Of a stretch of 28,456 nt of DNA, positions 1-9,279 are shown one piece after another. The notes beneath the pieces are model-generated. The model made no database searches and was not told the DNA's origin. It saw only the letters and a program-made list of their open reading frames with translations. The stretch lies in contig BFEA01000422.1 in NCBI GenBank assembly GCA_003427395.1, positions 1,204,967 through 1,233,422 of the forward strand. The letters are read 5' to 3'. Source of the stretch: Chara braunii. Taxonomy: Eukaryota > Streptophyta > Charophyceae > Charales > Characeae. Position 1 is the first letter of the stretch. Every line of letters begins with the position of its first letter. Both the position numbers and the translations under genes were made by a program.

Positions 1-8
1 CCCCCCCG

Positions 9-66
<58 letters not shown>
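9..66. repeat. (CA)n dinucleotide microsatellite
   Basis: About 28 uninterrupted CA units follow a short C-rich run at the window edge. It is an ordinary simple-sequence repeat; its exact length may be unreliable in an assembly. Confidence 0.97.
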
Positions 67-67
<1 letters not shown>

Positions 68-835
68 ATTTGTTCCGCTATCTCTGATGTTTTTCTAAGT
101 ATTTTTGTTGACCCAACTGAGCATCCTTAAGTAGTGCCAAACAGTCGGTGGTTCCTCGTTTGGAGTGCCAACTGCACTCTTAGGGGGGCGCTCGGTTCGG
201 GATGTCTGTGTTGCCTGTCGGTGATGACGGATGGTTATCGGAGTGTCTCCCTGGCTCAGCGGGTGGTGGGAACCAACAGTCTGCGGGGTTCACCCATGAT
301 GTGAGTAGGTGATGTGTTGCTTTGCTCCGTGTTGGATGTGTGGACGTCCTCGTCTGCGCTCCGCCGCTGCCCTGCCGCCTGTCCCGCTTGCTTCGCGTGC
401 GGCTCTCTGCGAATCGCTGTGTTCGCTGTGTGGTGTGGCCGTGTTGCTGGTGTTGCCTTGCGCTTAGCTGCTTCGCTGCCGTGCTGCTCATCCGCTGGTC
501 GTGCCTTCTGTGTTTGCTGCGTGTGTGCCATGTAGTTGGGTCACCTTGTTGCCGGTGCCTTGTGCTCCGCTCCACGGTTGCCGAGCTGCTGGTCCGCTCG
601 CCCTGTCATTCCCTGCAGCGCCGTTGCCTTGCTTGTGTTGTCTTGTACTTCACTGCACGACTGCCACGCTGCATTCCTTGCAGTCGCTTTTGACGTTGTG
701 CAGCCTTGTTGCCTCAACTGTGTTGCCTGGTGCTTCACAGGGTTGCTGCTCGCTGCTGTGTTCCGTTTTGGACAGTCTGCCTTCAACAAGGGTCAAAGGG
801 TTCATAACCCAAACCATCAAATACGGAGATTCCGC
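67..835. other. Intergenic stretch, cryptically simple, no gene seen
   Basis: No coding region is convincing here. From about 310 to 780 the sequence is a loose patchwork of GCTG, TTGC, CCGC and TGTG words, so several frames stay open and give Cys/Ala/Leu-rich translations with no domain. A small hairpin (GGGTT-CAT-AACCC, 798-810) lies just upstream of the hammerhead ribozyme. No second ribozyme core occurs on either strand in this stretch. Confidence 0.6.
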
Positions 836-891
836 AGATTGTCGAGGCTTCAGCCTCCTGATGAGTCGGTGCAATTCCGACGAAACAATCT
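836..891 (+). ncRNA. Type III hammerhead ribozyme
   Basis: All conserved core parts are present in order. Stem III is AGATTGT (836-842) paired with ACAATCT (885-891), 7 bp including the A15.1-U16.1 pair. The cleavage triplet is GTC (841-843), with scission predicted after C843. Stem I is GAGGC/GCCTC (844-848, 853-857) closed by a UUCA loop. The box CTGATGA is 858-864. Stem II is GTCGG/CCGAC (865-869, 877-881) closed by the 7-nt loop TGCAATT, followed by GAAA (882-885). Stems I and II are closed and stem III is open, which defines type III, the form known from plant retrozymes and viroid-like RNAs. Every stem is perfectly paired, so self-cleavage is likely. No second copy lies within the window, so the host element cannot be delimited. 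Confidence 0.93.
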
Positions 892-1060
892 TTCATCATC
901 AATTTTTATTTTTTTCGGTTTCTTGTGTACGTTTTTTGTAGTTTGGCTGGTTAATGTTTGCCTCGATGTCTTTTCCTTCTTTGGTTCGTGCTGTTTGTTT
1001 TCTGCCCGCCTTGTGTACTTTGTGATGTCTGGCGCTATGTGTGACGACCTTTTTTCGGTT

Positions 1061-1151
1061 TCTGAAAACGTCGTACCCCCCTGGATGTCTCTGGACCTCG
1101 ACTGAGTCCAGATACATCGAGGGGGTAGGGCGTTTTCAGAACGCCCTACCC
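1061..1151. other. Two mutually exclusive long hairpins
   Basis: Arm A (1061-1096) pairs with arm B (1106-1140) as a ~35-bp imperfect hairpin with a 9-nt loop; both ends of the stem match well (TCTGAAAACG with CGTTTTCAGA, CTGGAC with GTCCAG). The 3' part of arm B can instead form a perfect 12-bp stem with downstream bases: GGGTAGGGCGTT (123-134 within 1123-1134) with AACGCCCTACCC (1140-1151), loop TTCAG. The two folds compete for the same bases. They start 170 nt downstream of the hammerhead ribozyme and may belong to the same structured RNA. Confidence 0.8.
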
Positions 1152-1170
1152 AAAATTTCATCAAATTTTG
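1151..1170. repeat. 8-bp hairpin CAAAATTT/AAATTTTG
   Basis: CAAAATTT (1151-1158) and AAATTTTG (1163-1170) are perfect inverted copies around a CATC loop, directly abutting the previous hairpin. Confidence 0.8.
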
Positions 1171-1250
1171 GCCGCAGTTTGGACTTTCAATTTCGTACAA
1201 AAAATAAAAAATGTCCGTTTTGACGAAATCGCTGTTGGGCGCGGACGCGG

Positions 1251-1293
1251 CCGTATATACGGGGGAGCTGGACCCCGCGGACGCGTCCGCGGG
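1251..1293. repeat. Two perfect palindromes, 12 and 20 bp
   Basis: CCGTATATACGG (1251-1262) and CCCGCGGACGCGTCCGCGGG (1274-1293) are both perfectly self-complementary and only 11 bp apart. The local GC content rises sharply compared with the AT-rich stretch at 1150-1230. Function unknown; a cruciform or a transposon end is possible. Confidence 0.85.
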
Positions 1294-1509
1294 TGTTTCA
1301 TAGATCTCGGGTCCCTTTCGGGTAAGGCTCCAAGACATGTTACACATCCGGGTAGACTGTAAGGACCCCGACCTCATTCTTATCTTTCATAATATCAACC
1401 TTGGCACTGGGCCCGTCCTCCTTGACTTCGCGGCACCTCCTTGACTTCCATAAACTAGTGAAAGACTTTTGGAATCATAGATCCACACTCAAGGACTAGT
1501 ATCAATGAC
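1294..1509. other. Short unassigned stretch
   Basis: I see no coding or structural signal here beyond a direct repeat of CTCCTTGACTTC at about 1419 and 1438. Confidence 0.5.
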
Positions 1510-1707
1510 ATGGTAGATTCGTTCGATGAAGGAATAACTGAGCTGACAGAAAGGGTTAAAATGTTTTCATTAGAAAGAGCAATGGAGATGAAGAACCTCA
1601 AAATTTGTTATGTATACCCTGGATCAACGGAAGACCAACTGACTGAGGACCCCTTTGACCCCCTCCTACCATATGACATGCTCCAACAAGCAGGCACCGG
1701 TGGTTAA
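1510..1707 (+). CDS. Small unrecognised ORF, 65 codons
   Basis: A 65-codon ATG-to-TAA frame with ordinary soluble composition (acidic, several Glu/Asp runs, ending in LQQAGTGG). I recognise no family. It overlaps the start of the dispersed repeat at 1701 and lies between repeats, so it could be a leftover exon-like piece of a mobile element or chance. The less biased composition compared with the upstream stretch is the only reason to list it. Confidence 0.2.
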   Translation: MVDSFDEGITELTERVKMFSLERAMEMKNLKICYVYPGSTEDQLTEDPFDPLLPYDMLQQAGTGG

Positions 1708-1865
1708 TGAGGGGTGTTATTTTTGACGAATTTTCCTCCGAAACAGTGAAACTATTATATCGTTCTGATTTTTTGCTTCTTTCCTTGTTTTTCTTTTTGT
1801 GTGATCTGTATGTGCTTTAGGGTATGTCATGTGTCCAGTTTTGACATGTTTGGATCCGTTAACCA
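1701..1865. repeat. Dispersed repeat, copy A (MITE-like)
   Basis: This ~165-bp AT-rich unit is recognisably the same sequence as 23137-23295. Shared landmarks in order are TGGTTAA, a GGTGT-ATTTTTG block, TGATTTTTTGCTT, TTCTTGTTTTT, GTATGTGCTTT, GGGTAT-TCATGT and GTTAAC. The ends form a short inverted pair, TGGTTAA (1701-1707) and TTAACCA (1859-1865). No coding capacity. A small non-autonomous DNA transposon is possible, but I see no clear target-site duplication. Confidence 0.65.
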
Positions 1866-2102
1866 TCTCTTCTACGCACACCTCTTTACCTCTCAAACGG
1901 TGAGGTGAAGAGAGGACAAAGTACAAGAGACATGACAAACTATGATCCAAAACATGAACAAAATTGTTTCCATTTATCTCGTGGAGACAGAAGCTAGAGG
2001 GAAGGGTGGACTAGGCAGGCCAAAGAGAAAGATGGAGCTCCAGGATAGGGATGGACAAGGCCATAGCCCCAAGGAAACATTGTACCCAGGCCATGTATAG
2101 AA
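1866..2102. other. Unassigned stretch between repeats
   Basis: No gene, strong repeat or hairpin seen. Part of it may be the degraded upstream portion of the LINE tail that ends at about 2190, but no translation here is convincing. Confidence 0.4.
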
Positions 2103-2190
2103 GGGACGCTGGACCCGGTTTCCTGCAGGTGCCGCTCCCCACCAATAGATGGAGCGAGGGTTTTCATTAAAAAAAAAAGGAAAAGAAAAA
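2103..2190 (+). mobile_element. LINE 3'-end scrap with poly-A tail
   Basis: Bases 2103-2157 match the reverse complement of 15874-15928 with only three mismatches in 55 bp. That matching segment lies after the ORF2 stop of the minus-strand LINE, so it is 3'-UTR material. Here the motif is followed within about 10 bp by an A-rich tail (2168-2190), as expected for the 3' end of a plus-strand retroposed copy. The rest of this copy is missing or too diverged to see. Confidence 0.65.
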
Positions 2191-2486
2191 GACACAAGCT
2201 AGAAGCCTCCCTCTCGAAGCAACAAATCCACGAGGCCCTCCTTCAAATTGGAAGATGAGAAAAAAGTTCAAAACACCATGCCTCAATTCCCCTGAAAGAA
2301 TTATTGGTGACTCTTATGCACAGGTTGCCAACGGGTGACCATGACCTGACCCGACTGTACCCAGCCGTAGCCGGTGGTTATGGATGGGTGCGGGTATAAC
2401 AAGAAGAGTAAATGCTGGTCGTCCTAAGTGCGAAAACCTGTTGGGCAGATACAGGTGTGGTGGGAAAGTGTTGGGTCAGCGTGGCT
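2191..2486. other. Unassigned flank of the LTR element
   Basis: No gene or repeat seen. The bases directly before the LTR (GTGGCT) do not match the bases following the 3' LTR, so no target-site duplication can be shown. Confidence 0.5.
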
Positions 2487-4675
2487 TGTGATAAGCCAGG
2501 ATTCGTACTCGGCGGCTTCCAGTACCCTTAAGGGAAAATCCCACGTAAGACCCCGAAGTACGAATTCAAGATAATACGGAAGATCGGGGCTTCATTTCTT
2601 TTTCTTTTTCTTTTTTTTTCACGAAAAAAGGACGGAGTAAAAAACTTAATTCGGGTCTCTCGTGGTGGGTTAGCGGCCACGTCAAGAAATTCAAGAAACA
2701 GTTGGAAATTAGCGGGCGGAGGAATTTTGAATTTTTGCGTGCACGACTTTTGAATTTATGCACGCCGCGTAAACCCGTTCTCCCGTTGTGTATCACCGCG
2801 CCATCTTCCTTTCTTGCTGCGCATTCCCTTCCTGCATGCATTTTCGTCTTCCCTCTAAGTGATGTCCGATCCCTTGCTTCTCCCTTCCCTGCGAACAATT
2901 GGTTATCTGATTGGGACGGTCGGGGAAATGTGGTGGTCGAGGGAAGCGCACCAACTTGGACGATGTCACCCCAATCACGCAGATCATTCGACTCGCCTCC
3001 TTCGAACCTTCAGGAACCTCTGCCCTTCTTCTGTCCTGCTCATCCACACCTCGTGCTTCGCACAACCTCTCCGTCGCCTTCCACGCTATAAATTCTCGCA
3101 ACCCCTTCCTCTCACTCTCTTTGATCTCGGCTGCAAGCTGCGCGAGCTATGCGTGAAACCTGTGGTGCCGGAAAGGCTGGACGTGCCCCGTAATGGGCGG
3201 AGTGACGGCGGGTGGCGGAGTTAGTGATAGACTTGGGGTAAGGCAGTCGGAGGGACTGAGCGGTTGTGGAGATCATATGCCGGCAGCGGCAGGGCCTTGT
3301 GGCTATGGTTGTCAGTTGTGTTGACTGATTGGGGTTCGGGCCCTGAGCGGCCAGCCGTGAGAATTTTGTACACTAAGAACGTTCTTTTTCTCAATTGTTG
3401 CTTTGTCCTCGCGTGATGTGTGCAAGGTCCCAATGTGTGGGTAGTCAGTTGTATGCATTCTCGGGGATGGAAGCTCCCATTGTTCAGGAGGGCTCTATAG
3501 GTCGACGCATGTGTATGCGCCCCCAGCCTGATGATAGGAAGTACCGAGTGTCGATTGCTTGCATGAGTGCATAAGTGCGCCGGTCCTTCCTTCTTTCCTT
3601 CGCCCTTAAACTCGCGTGGGATACTCGCCAACCTCCTTCCGCTGTCTCTCTCTCATTGTGCTCAGGTCGGGACCCCGGGGGAGACGGATAATTTCGGAGA
3701 GATTGGTCGTTCGCACCCCCATGAAGAGACTGACCTCTCGGCGCCCACCCTGGAAACCCCGACACCGCATTCGGGTTGAGGCCCACAGAGAGAGACAGTG
3801 AAAGAGAGCTAGGCGCATCCTTTTCGGGGCTGTTCGTTGGTCTTTGCATGGAGTTAGGTGTCGTCTCGACGGGCGGGAGTGAGGGCCGTGGCCCGAACTC
3901 GGACTTTGTCTCAGAACGTCGCAGCGCGCTTCCTCCCTTCGCGATCGCAGATGACGATGGTGTATATTGTGATGCAGATGTGCGGAGCATACTGTGGTGC
4001 AGTGAGACAATCCATCTTTACAGCCCAACCCGGTCGTGCCACATAGGAGGGAGTGGGTTCGTGTTGATTGAGCGGTTTTCTTCCCCTCCCTTAATCCTGC
4101 CCTACACCGACCTCACGGTGCTGCCCTGGTCAGCCGCGCACGCAATGTGGCGGCCCCGGTTTAATTGCCATTGGTGTCACTAGGGAGACTCGTGCTCGTG
4201 GAGATGATTAGTCCTAGGGTACAAAGGGGCCGCCCGATCCCCCGAACTCTCCCACAACGCGGGCGCGCTCCCGACCCATTTTCGGACCTGGGCTCCCTCA
4301 ACCTGCCCGACCCCGGGCAGCCCCGCGCCGTGTCGCCAGCACGGGCTCGACGAGTCGGACACAGAAGCTGGAAACCCGATTCCAGGGCTCCGCCCCCAAA
4401 GGCCGTGCGAACCCGGTGCCCCGGGAAACAAAACCCAGTCCCCGTCGGTTTCTTTTATTTTCTCCCCTTTCCTCTCGTTTTCTTCTGTGTGATGATGGTC
4501 GTGTCGTTATTCGCCCCGGACGACAGTTCCAACCCTTGACTAGGCACCTCGGCCTGAAGCAAGAGTCTCCCGTTTCCCCCGGGTGACTCAACCCCCACTG
4601 CCAAAAGTCCTCGCCCACAGCCCTAACTACTTTGATCTATGTCCGACGTACGGGACGCCGTGCGGGGCGTGAGGT
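2487..4675 (+). repeat. 5' LTR
   Basis: It starts TGTGATAAGCC, like the second copy at 13113, and ends just before the primer binding site (GCGTGAGGT). At about 2.19 kb it is long for a gypsy LTR. It carries a pyrimidine-rich tract (2593-2620), a conserved TATAAA and many short shadow frames without domains. The 3' terminus does not end in a clear CA, so the last few bases are uncertain. Confidence 0.9.
3087..3092 (+). promoter_or_regulatory. TATA box of 5' LTR
   Basis: GCTATAAATT is preserved in the other LTR at 13726-13731, flanked by the same C-rich and CTCTCTTTGATC sequences. That conservation despite ~10% divergence and its place about 600 bp into the LTR fit a retroelement core promoter, with transcription probably starting near 3115-3125. 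Confidence 0.6.
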
Positions 4676-4687
4676 TGGTATAAAAGC
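4676..4687 (+). other. Primer binding site, tRNA-iMet-like
   Basis: TGGTATAAAAGC directly follows the 5' LTR and matches the usual plant tRNA-iMet primer site TGGTATCAGAGC at 10 of 12 positions. It marks the start of minus-strand synthesis and fixes the element's orientation as plus. Confidence 0.75.
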
Positions 4688-4864
4688 TGATTTGTTTTGG
4701 CTCCGAGGTTTCCTTGGGGCGGCTGTCCATTTTGTTGAACTCTCTTATTTTTTGTATAAACCTTTTTCTTTTTACTTACGGATAGGCTGGCGCCTAGGCA
4801 CTGCCACCCTGCGAACGCCAATCACAACCAACCAAAGGGGCGTGGGCGAAACCAACCCAAAGCC

Positions 4865-5820
4865 ATGGTGGAACCAGGACAGGGAGTGGATAATCATGCG
4901 GGATTGGCCGACCATCCCCTGTACTTCGTTCCTCCTCCCTCCGAAGTTCCCATCTTCTCTGAAGATGAAATGGACCCACGCACCTGGCTGGCGGCCTTGA
5001 AGGCTCAAGGTTGGACAAACTAGTTGCTTTGAGAACAAATTCCGAGAAGGTTGGCCGGGACCGCGTTTGAATGGTATCGAAAAAACCTCTATACCAATTG
5101 GCGCAGCTTCTAGAGAAAATTTCTTGAATGCTTTGATCATATCACGCCGGGGCAGTGCTTACGCCTAATCTAGGAATATACACAACAACCCCGTGAGACT
5201 CTCGCCAGGTACGTGGAGCGCTTCACCTACTTGGCTGAACGCTCTAGGGTTGATGAGAAGATGGTGCGAACCGATTTTGTCCGGGGATTATTTGATTCCT
5301 GATTGAGGAAAAAGATTCGTAAGAAATGCAACCCAATTGAACATACCTTGACCGAGCTAATTTAGTATGCTATCAAGTATGGAAAAAAAAACTACGATAT
5401 AGGTCTGGACTCGGAACCCGACGAAGATGACCCATCGGGTGTTCGACGCTATAGTTATTCCGTTACGGCTTGGATGTTCGAAGACCGCTTCGGATTAGGA
5501 CCAGCCAAGAAGAATCCGGACCAAAGAGCCCCATCTTCTTCCTCGGCCTCCCTGCGCCCCATACAGACGCAAGGAGGACGGGACGTAGATGAACCCTCGA
5601 TGAAAGAAATAGCTGCCCAACTTGTGACGGTTGTGGCGCCTTTAACAAAGTTTGTTCAAAGCTTGTAAAGGCAGAGGGCGGCGGTGGCCCAAAGACAGCG
5701 AGTGGCCACGACCGCATGGACTGCGCTGCCTCGACCTGTTGTGGCCGAAGCTACTCAGGCTATGCGATGCTATAATTGTAATCAGCCTGGCCACTTGGCC
5801 AAGGACTGTCCTCGCTGGTC
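4865..5820 (+). pseudogene. gag: gag (capsid plus CCHC nucleocapsid), broken
   Basis: One frame starting at ATG 4865 reads as gag with several in-frame stops (about seven). The capsid part shows retrotransposon-gag signatures: AFEWYRKN, then NWRSF-stop-RKFLECF, QQPRETLARYVERF and KMVRTDFVRGLF. Near the C-terminus a zinc knuckle of CX2CX4HX4C form, CYNCNQPGHLAKDC, lies at about 5769-5810. Gag would assemble the virus-like particle and bind element RNA through the knuckle. The start is chosen because the frame is uninterrupted from there for 52 codons. Just after the knuckle the reading shifts by one base into the next frame (around 5815), so gag and pol are no longer joined in one reading frame. 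Confidence 0.88.
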
Positions 5821-6313
5821 CGTCCCAAATCCCTTTGGCAGCTCCAACTGCTGCAGGACAAGGGCGGATGGCGACAGTTATTGATGCGGAGACCACAGAC
5901 ATGATGGCCTTGACAGCCGCCGAAATTGGGATCGATGAATATCTGGCGGCCGCGATGCTCGAACCTTGGACCATTGGCGTAATTCGCCATACCCCGCGTG
6001 TTACCAACGAAAACGACTTGGGACCGTGGAGACCCGGATTCGAAGACCCTACGATACCGGGTCCCGAGCACAAGGACGGCCAAATCGACGTACTAGATGC
6101 CTTGAAGGCTCTGGACCTGCGGATATCAGTACCTATTCCCTACCTGCTGACCATTTCAGAGGCTGCAAAAAAAAAACTGATTGAGAGGTGCCTTAAGAAC
6201 CAGCGCCGGTTTGAGGAAGGACGAAGGGGTAAAAAGACGGCGACAACGATCCATCGGCGACCATCGAGTCTCAACTATCAACCTCGAAAACCCACGAGGC
6301 CAACCGGGTCGGA
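5821..6313 (+). pseudogene. gag-pol linker region
   Basis: After the knuckle the third frame stays open to 6317 (GPSQIPLAAPTAAGQG onward, through a Lys/Arg-rich stretch RRFEEGRRGKK). It is probably the spacer between nucleocapsid and protease. I recognise no domain. A poly-A run at 6169-6177 (AAAAAAAAA) is a likely slippage or indel site. The protease then resumes in the second frame. Confidence 0.55.
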
Positions 6314-6727
6314 ATGATCCACGTTGTGGACCCACCGCCCAAAAAACGCGAGGTGTTTCTTCAGGCTTATCCGATTACCTTGAAGAGCGTCGAATGTGAC
6401 TGCGAGGTCTGGGGAAGCCTCTCGGCCGCCATCCTGGATTCCGGATCGTCGGCAGTAGTTATCTCTTGGAGTCTGACGAAGCGTTTGGGGCGGGAAAAAT
6501 AGGTTCAGCCCCTCCAACCGGACAAGTTTTATGTATCATCCACAGAGGACGATATTCATTGTAAAGGACGAATTATGGATGTTTCTATAAGAGTCGGGCG
6601 GGTGCATTGCCTATGTGATGCAATTGTATTGGATGTACAGGCGTATGATGTGCTCCTAGGAATCTCGTGGCAGGCGGCGACAGGGGCGCGAATGCATTTT
6701 GACAGTTCTAAGATGGTGCTCACCTCG
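6314..6727 (+). pseudogene. pol: Aspartic protease of gypsy pol
   Basis: The active-site motif is LDSGSSAVVIS (around 6435-6467), the DSG form of the retropepsin D-T/S-G triad. After a TAG stop at 6500 the same frame continues into the C-terminal half with the usual gypsy ending DVLLGISWQAATGA (around 6650-6690). This protease cleaves the Gag-Pol polyprotein. One stop breaks it; otherwise its length (~130 residues) is normal. It is in the same frame as the RT that follows. Confidence 0.85.
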
Positions 6728-8433
6728 GCCCATCCTAAGCCTCAAACGATACCTATGAGGCTGGCCATGCGTGTACGCGCGCAGCCAGCCCTGCGCATTT
6801 CCACCAAGGTTTGCAGGGTTAACATGATTCGATGGTTGCCAACGGGTGAAGAAAGACCCACGATAGGAACCGAGGATTCAGACGAACCCGACCGATATCC
6901 GATACGAATTCAAGACTGGTTCTGCCAACCTCGGCGGCACGTGTCAACAGGGATTATCCAGAGCGAGTCTAGTTGGTCTCAAATGTTCTCCTCTACCGTT
7001 AGAGGGGAACCGTTGTCGAGGGTGTCGTGGATAATCGACTTCTCGGAACCCCCTGCGTCCCAGTATCTCAAAACGGATCCCCTCCTGGAGAGATTTGCCG
7101 AGCTTAAGGGGCTTTGCGATCTGTCTTTTAAGCCCCCGCGACCCCTATTCACGGACGCCAAGGCCGCAAGGCTTCTGGAAGAGGGGGTAGCGTTTCAACC
7201 CAGGACCCTTGAAAATGCATGGCGCCCGAGAGAACTCCTACAAACATTTTTGTTAGAACCCTCGGTCGAAGCCGAACTCGAGGGAGAAAACGAAACGGAA
7301 AATGAACCGATAAGTCCGACGAACAGTCAACTTATAGCCTTCGTACTCTCAGTGAAAACCGGCAAGTTCTTGTTCGGAGCCTTGGAGGAGGAAACCGCCT
7401 TGGTCCCAACTGTCACATCAACGGTCTCCCTTCCTAGTGGGAGCATCGATATCCAGTTACCTGCCTATGTACCTAGCGAATATCGACGCCTCCTTCTTGC
7501 GGTAATACAGGCTTACCCCGAGGCAGTCAGTATCCAAGATCACGACATAGGACTGACGCACCTGATAAGGCACGGGATTGATACCTGGGACCACGCCCCA
7601 ATACACTGTCGGTCGTACCGCTACTCATTAGAGGAACGACAACTAGCCTTGGAAAGGGTAGGAGAGTTCGGGCGTCTAGGATGGGTAGAACCCTCCCTAT
7701 TTCCCTGGTCATTTCCGGTGGTCCTCGTGCCGAAACGAAACGGGACAGTCCGCGTTTGCATTGACTATCAAAAATTAAATGCAATTACCACCAAGGACGT
7801 TTACTCGCTGCCCCGTATCGACGACCTTCTGGATGCCATCAGTTCTGCTGAAGTCTTCTCGAAATTCGATATCCGACACGATTTTCACCATATCACAGTC
7901 CGAGCGGAAGACAGACCCAAAACGGCCTTCGTCTTAGTCGAAGGCATGTGGCAGTGAATTAGATGTCTTATGGGAATATGCAATGCGCCCGCGACGTTCG
8001 AATGAGCCATGAATATGGCTTTCGTAGAATAATTTAACAAAACTCGCCTGACCCAAGTTACCCAACCCATGATAAATTCTTGTGTGATTGATATATGGAT
8101 GATATTTTGTTTTTTTCCAAAACACACGAGTACCATGTGGAACATATCGAGTGGGTCCTGCATGCATTGAAAGACGCGAGGTTCAAAGTGGCTTTGGAAA
8201 AAAGGGAGTTTTTCCTTTCGGAAATCTCCTTCTTGGGGTACATCGTCACGGTGGATGGCTTGAAACCAGATCCAAGGTAGGTGGCAGCTGTACAAGAGGC
8301 ACCGGTGCTGTCACGCTCGCTCAAGAGTCAAGTTCGAGCCTTTCTCGGCCTGGCTTCGTATTACCGGTGATTCATGCAAGGTTTTGCCTACATCGCTAAG
8401 CCTCTGACCAATTTGCTGAAGAAGGAAGAATAG
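6728..8433 (+). pseudogene. pol: Reverse transcriptase of gypsy pol, broken
   Basis: A ~280-residue acidic linker leads into the RT. Fingers and palm motifs are WSFPVVLVPKRNGTVRVCID and YQKLNAITTKDVYSLPRIDD, then motif A FSKFDIRHDFHH (catalytic Asp at 7868-7870). A TGA at 7955-7957 stands where a Trp is expected before the MPFGL-like block (here IRCLMGICNAPATFE). Two more stops follow, then a frameshift to the first frame, where the catalytic box is YMDD (8092-8103). The thumb side reads EKREFFLSEISFLGYIVTVDG, then stops at 8278-8280 and again before 8434. It would copy element RNA into cDNA; as written it cannot be translated whole. Confidence 0.92.
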
Positions 8434-8916
8434 TTGATCTGGACACCGGAGCGCGAGGGGTTTTTTGGTGCGCTCAAAAAGTCCTTGACCACCACGCCTA
8501 TTATGGCGCGAGCAGATCCGACAAAACCGTTTGCTCTGCACACTGATTGGCAGCCGCAGGCAATATCGGCGGTGTTGACTCAGCAGGGAGCAAACGAGAA
8601 AAAACACGTCATCGAGTACGCATCCAAGACACTGAGCCAGACGCAATCGAATTATGAACCTTGCAAAGGCGAGTGTTTGGCGATGGTGTGGGGAATCCAA
8701 CATTTTCGACTGTACCTCCACAACCAGAAGTTCTTTCTCGTGACATATCATCAACCGTTGTTGTCATTACGAAGCAACATGGATTACACGGGAACCTTGG
8801 GAAGGTGGGCGGTGCGGCTGCAAGACTACGATTTCGACATCCGCCACCGCGTGACCAAACAACACGAGAGAACGTGGACGGATTGACCCGCCTCCAGCCA
8901 CCAAAGATGTGCCCAC
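8434..8916 (+). pseudogene. pol: RNase H domain of gypsy pol
   Basis: Same frame as the YMDD part of RT. Typical Ty3/gypsy RNase H landmarks are PFALHTDWQPQAISAVLTQQ (first catalytic Asp), IEYASKTLSQTQSNYEPCKG followed by ECLAMVWGIQHFRLYL, and LGRWAVRLQDYDFDIRHR. The usual closing NADGLSR motif appears as ENVDGLTRLQPP but in the third frame, so a frameshift lies near 8865. The domain removes the RNA strand after first-strand synthesis. Apart from that shift it is one of the better preserved parts of pol. Confidence 0.9.
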
Positions 8917-9117
8917 CGAATGAGCGGCTCATTCCGTGGAAGGAAGCTTTGCCTCCGACGGAGCTTCGCTACGGAGAGGTACGCGTCATTCGCAAGGGAA
9001 GCACCGAGACGCGAGATGGCGATCCCCCCTGAAGCAACAACTACCCCTTCATCTTCCCTCGGCTCGTCGACCCACTCGTCTACCCCTCACTCTCCCTCTA
9101 ACCTGCCTCTGCATTCC

Positions 9118-9279
9118 TGCTTTTTCTGCACCTTGCCTATGATACCGGACCTGGGAGATTTACACCCCGAAGCACCTAGTTTTATCTCGTGGGTACGGTG
9201 CAGCCAATGCTGCGTGACTTGGTCCCACGGGTGTTGCATTAGGTACCGAAATGAGAAGAAGTGAGACTGTCCCAACTGC
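9118..9279 (+). pseudogene. PHD-finger-like zinc domain inside gypsy pol
   Basis: In the first frame, the same one as integrase, the spacing is CX2C (CFFC, 9118-9129), about 23 residues, then CSQCC, VTWSHGCC and finally CPNC (9268-9279). The W-S-H-x-x-C turn and the C4-H-C3 order are those of a PHD finger, a module that reads histone H3 tails. A TGA (9262-9264) falls just before the last CPNC pair. It is preceded by a Ser/Thr/Pro-rich linker (about 9028-9115). Such a domain could steer integration to certain chromatin, as chromodomains do in chromoviruses. A RING-like or other treble-clef finger is the alternative. Confidence 0.6.

Noticed and set aside
314-941. Several overlapping Cys/Leu-rich frames on the plus strand
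   Set aside because: Composition follows the GCTG/TTGC/TGTG cryptic repetition, frames overlap on both strands, and no domain or consistent start is seen.
1701-1750. Possible second hammerhead core (TAATGAGG ... CCTCCGAAAC)
   Set aside because: The CTGATGA box is mutated at essential positions, and the related repeat copy at 23137 lacks it.
2566-4618. Long open frames inside the 5' LTR, mirrored in the 3' LTR
   Set aside because: They are on both strands, differ between LTRs by stops, and have no domain; the region is better explained as LTR.
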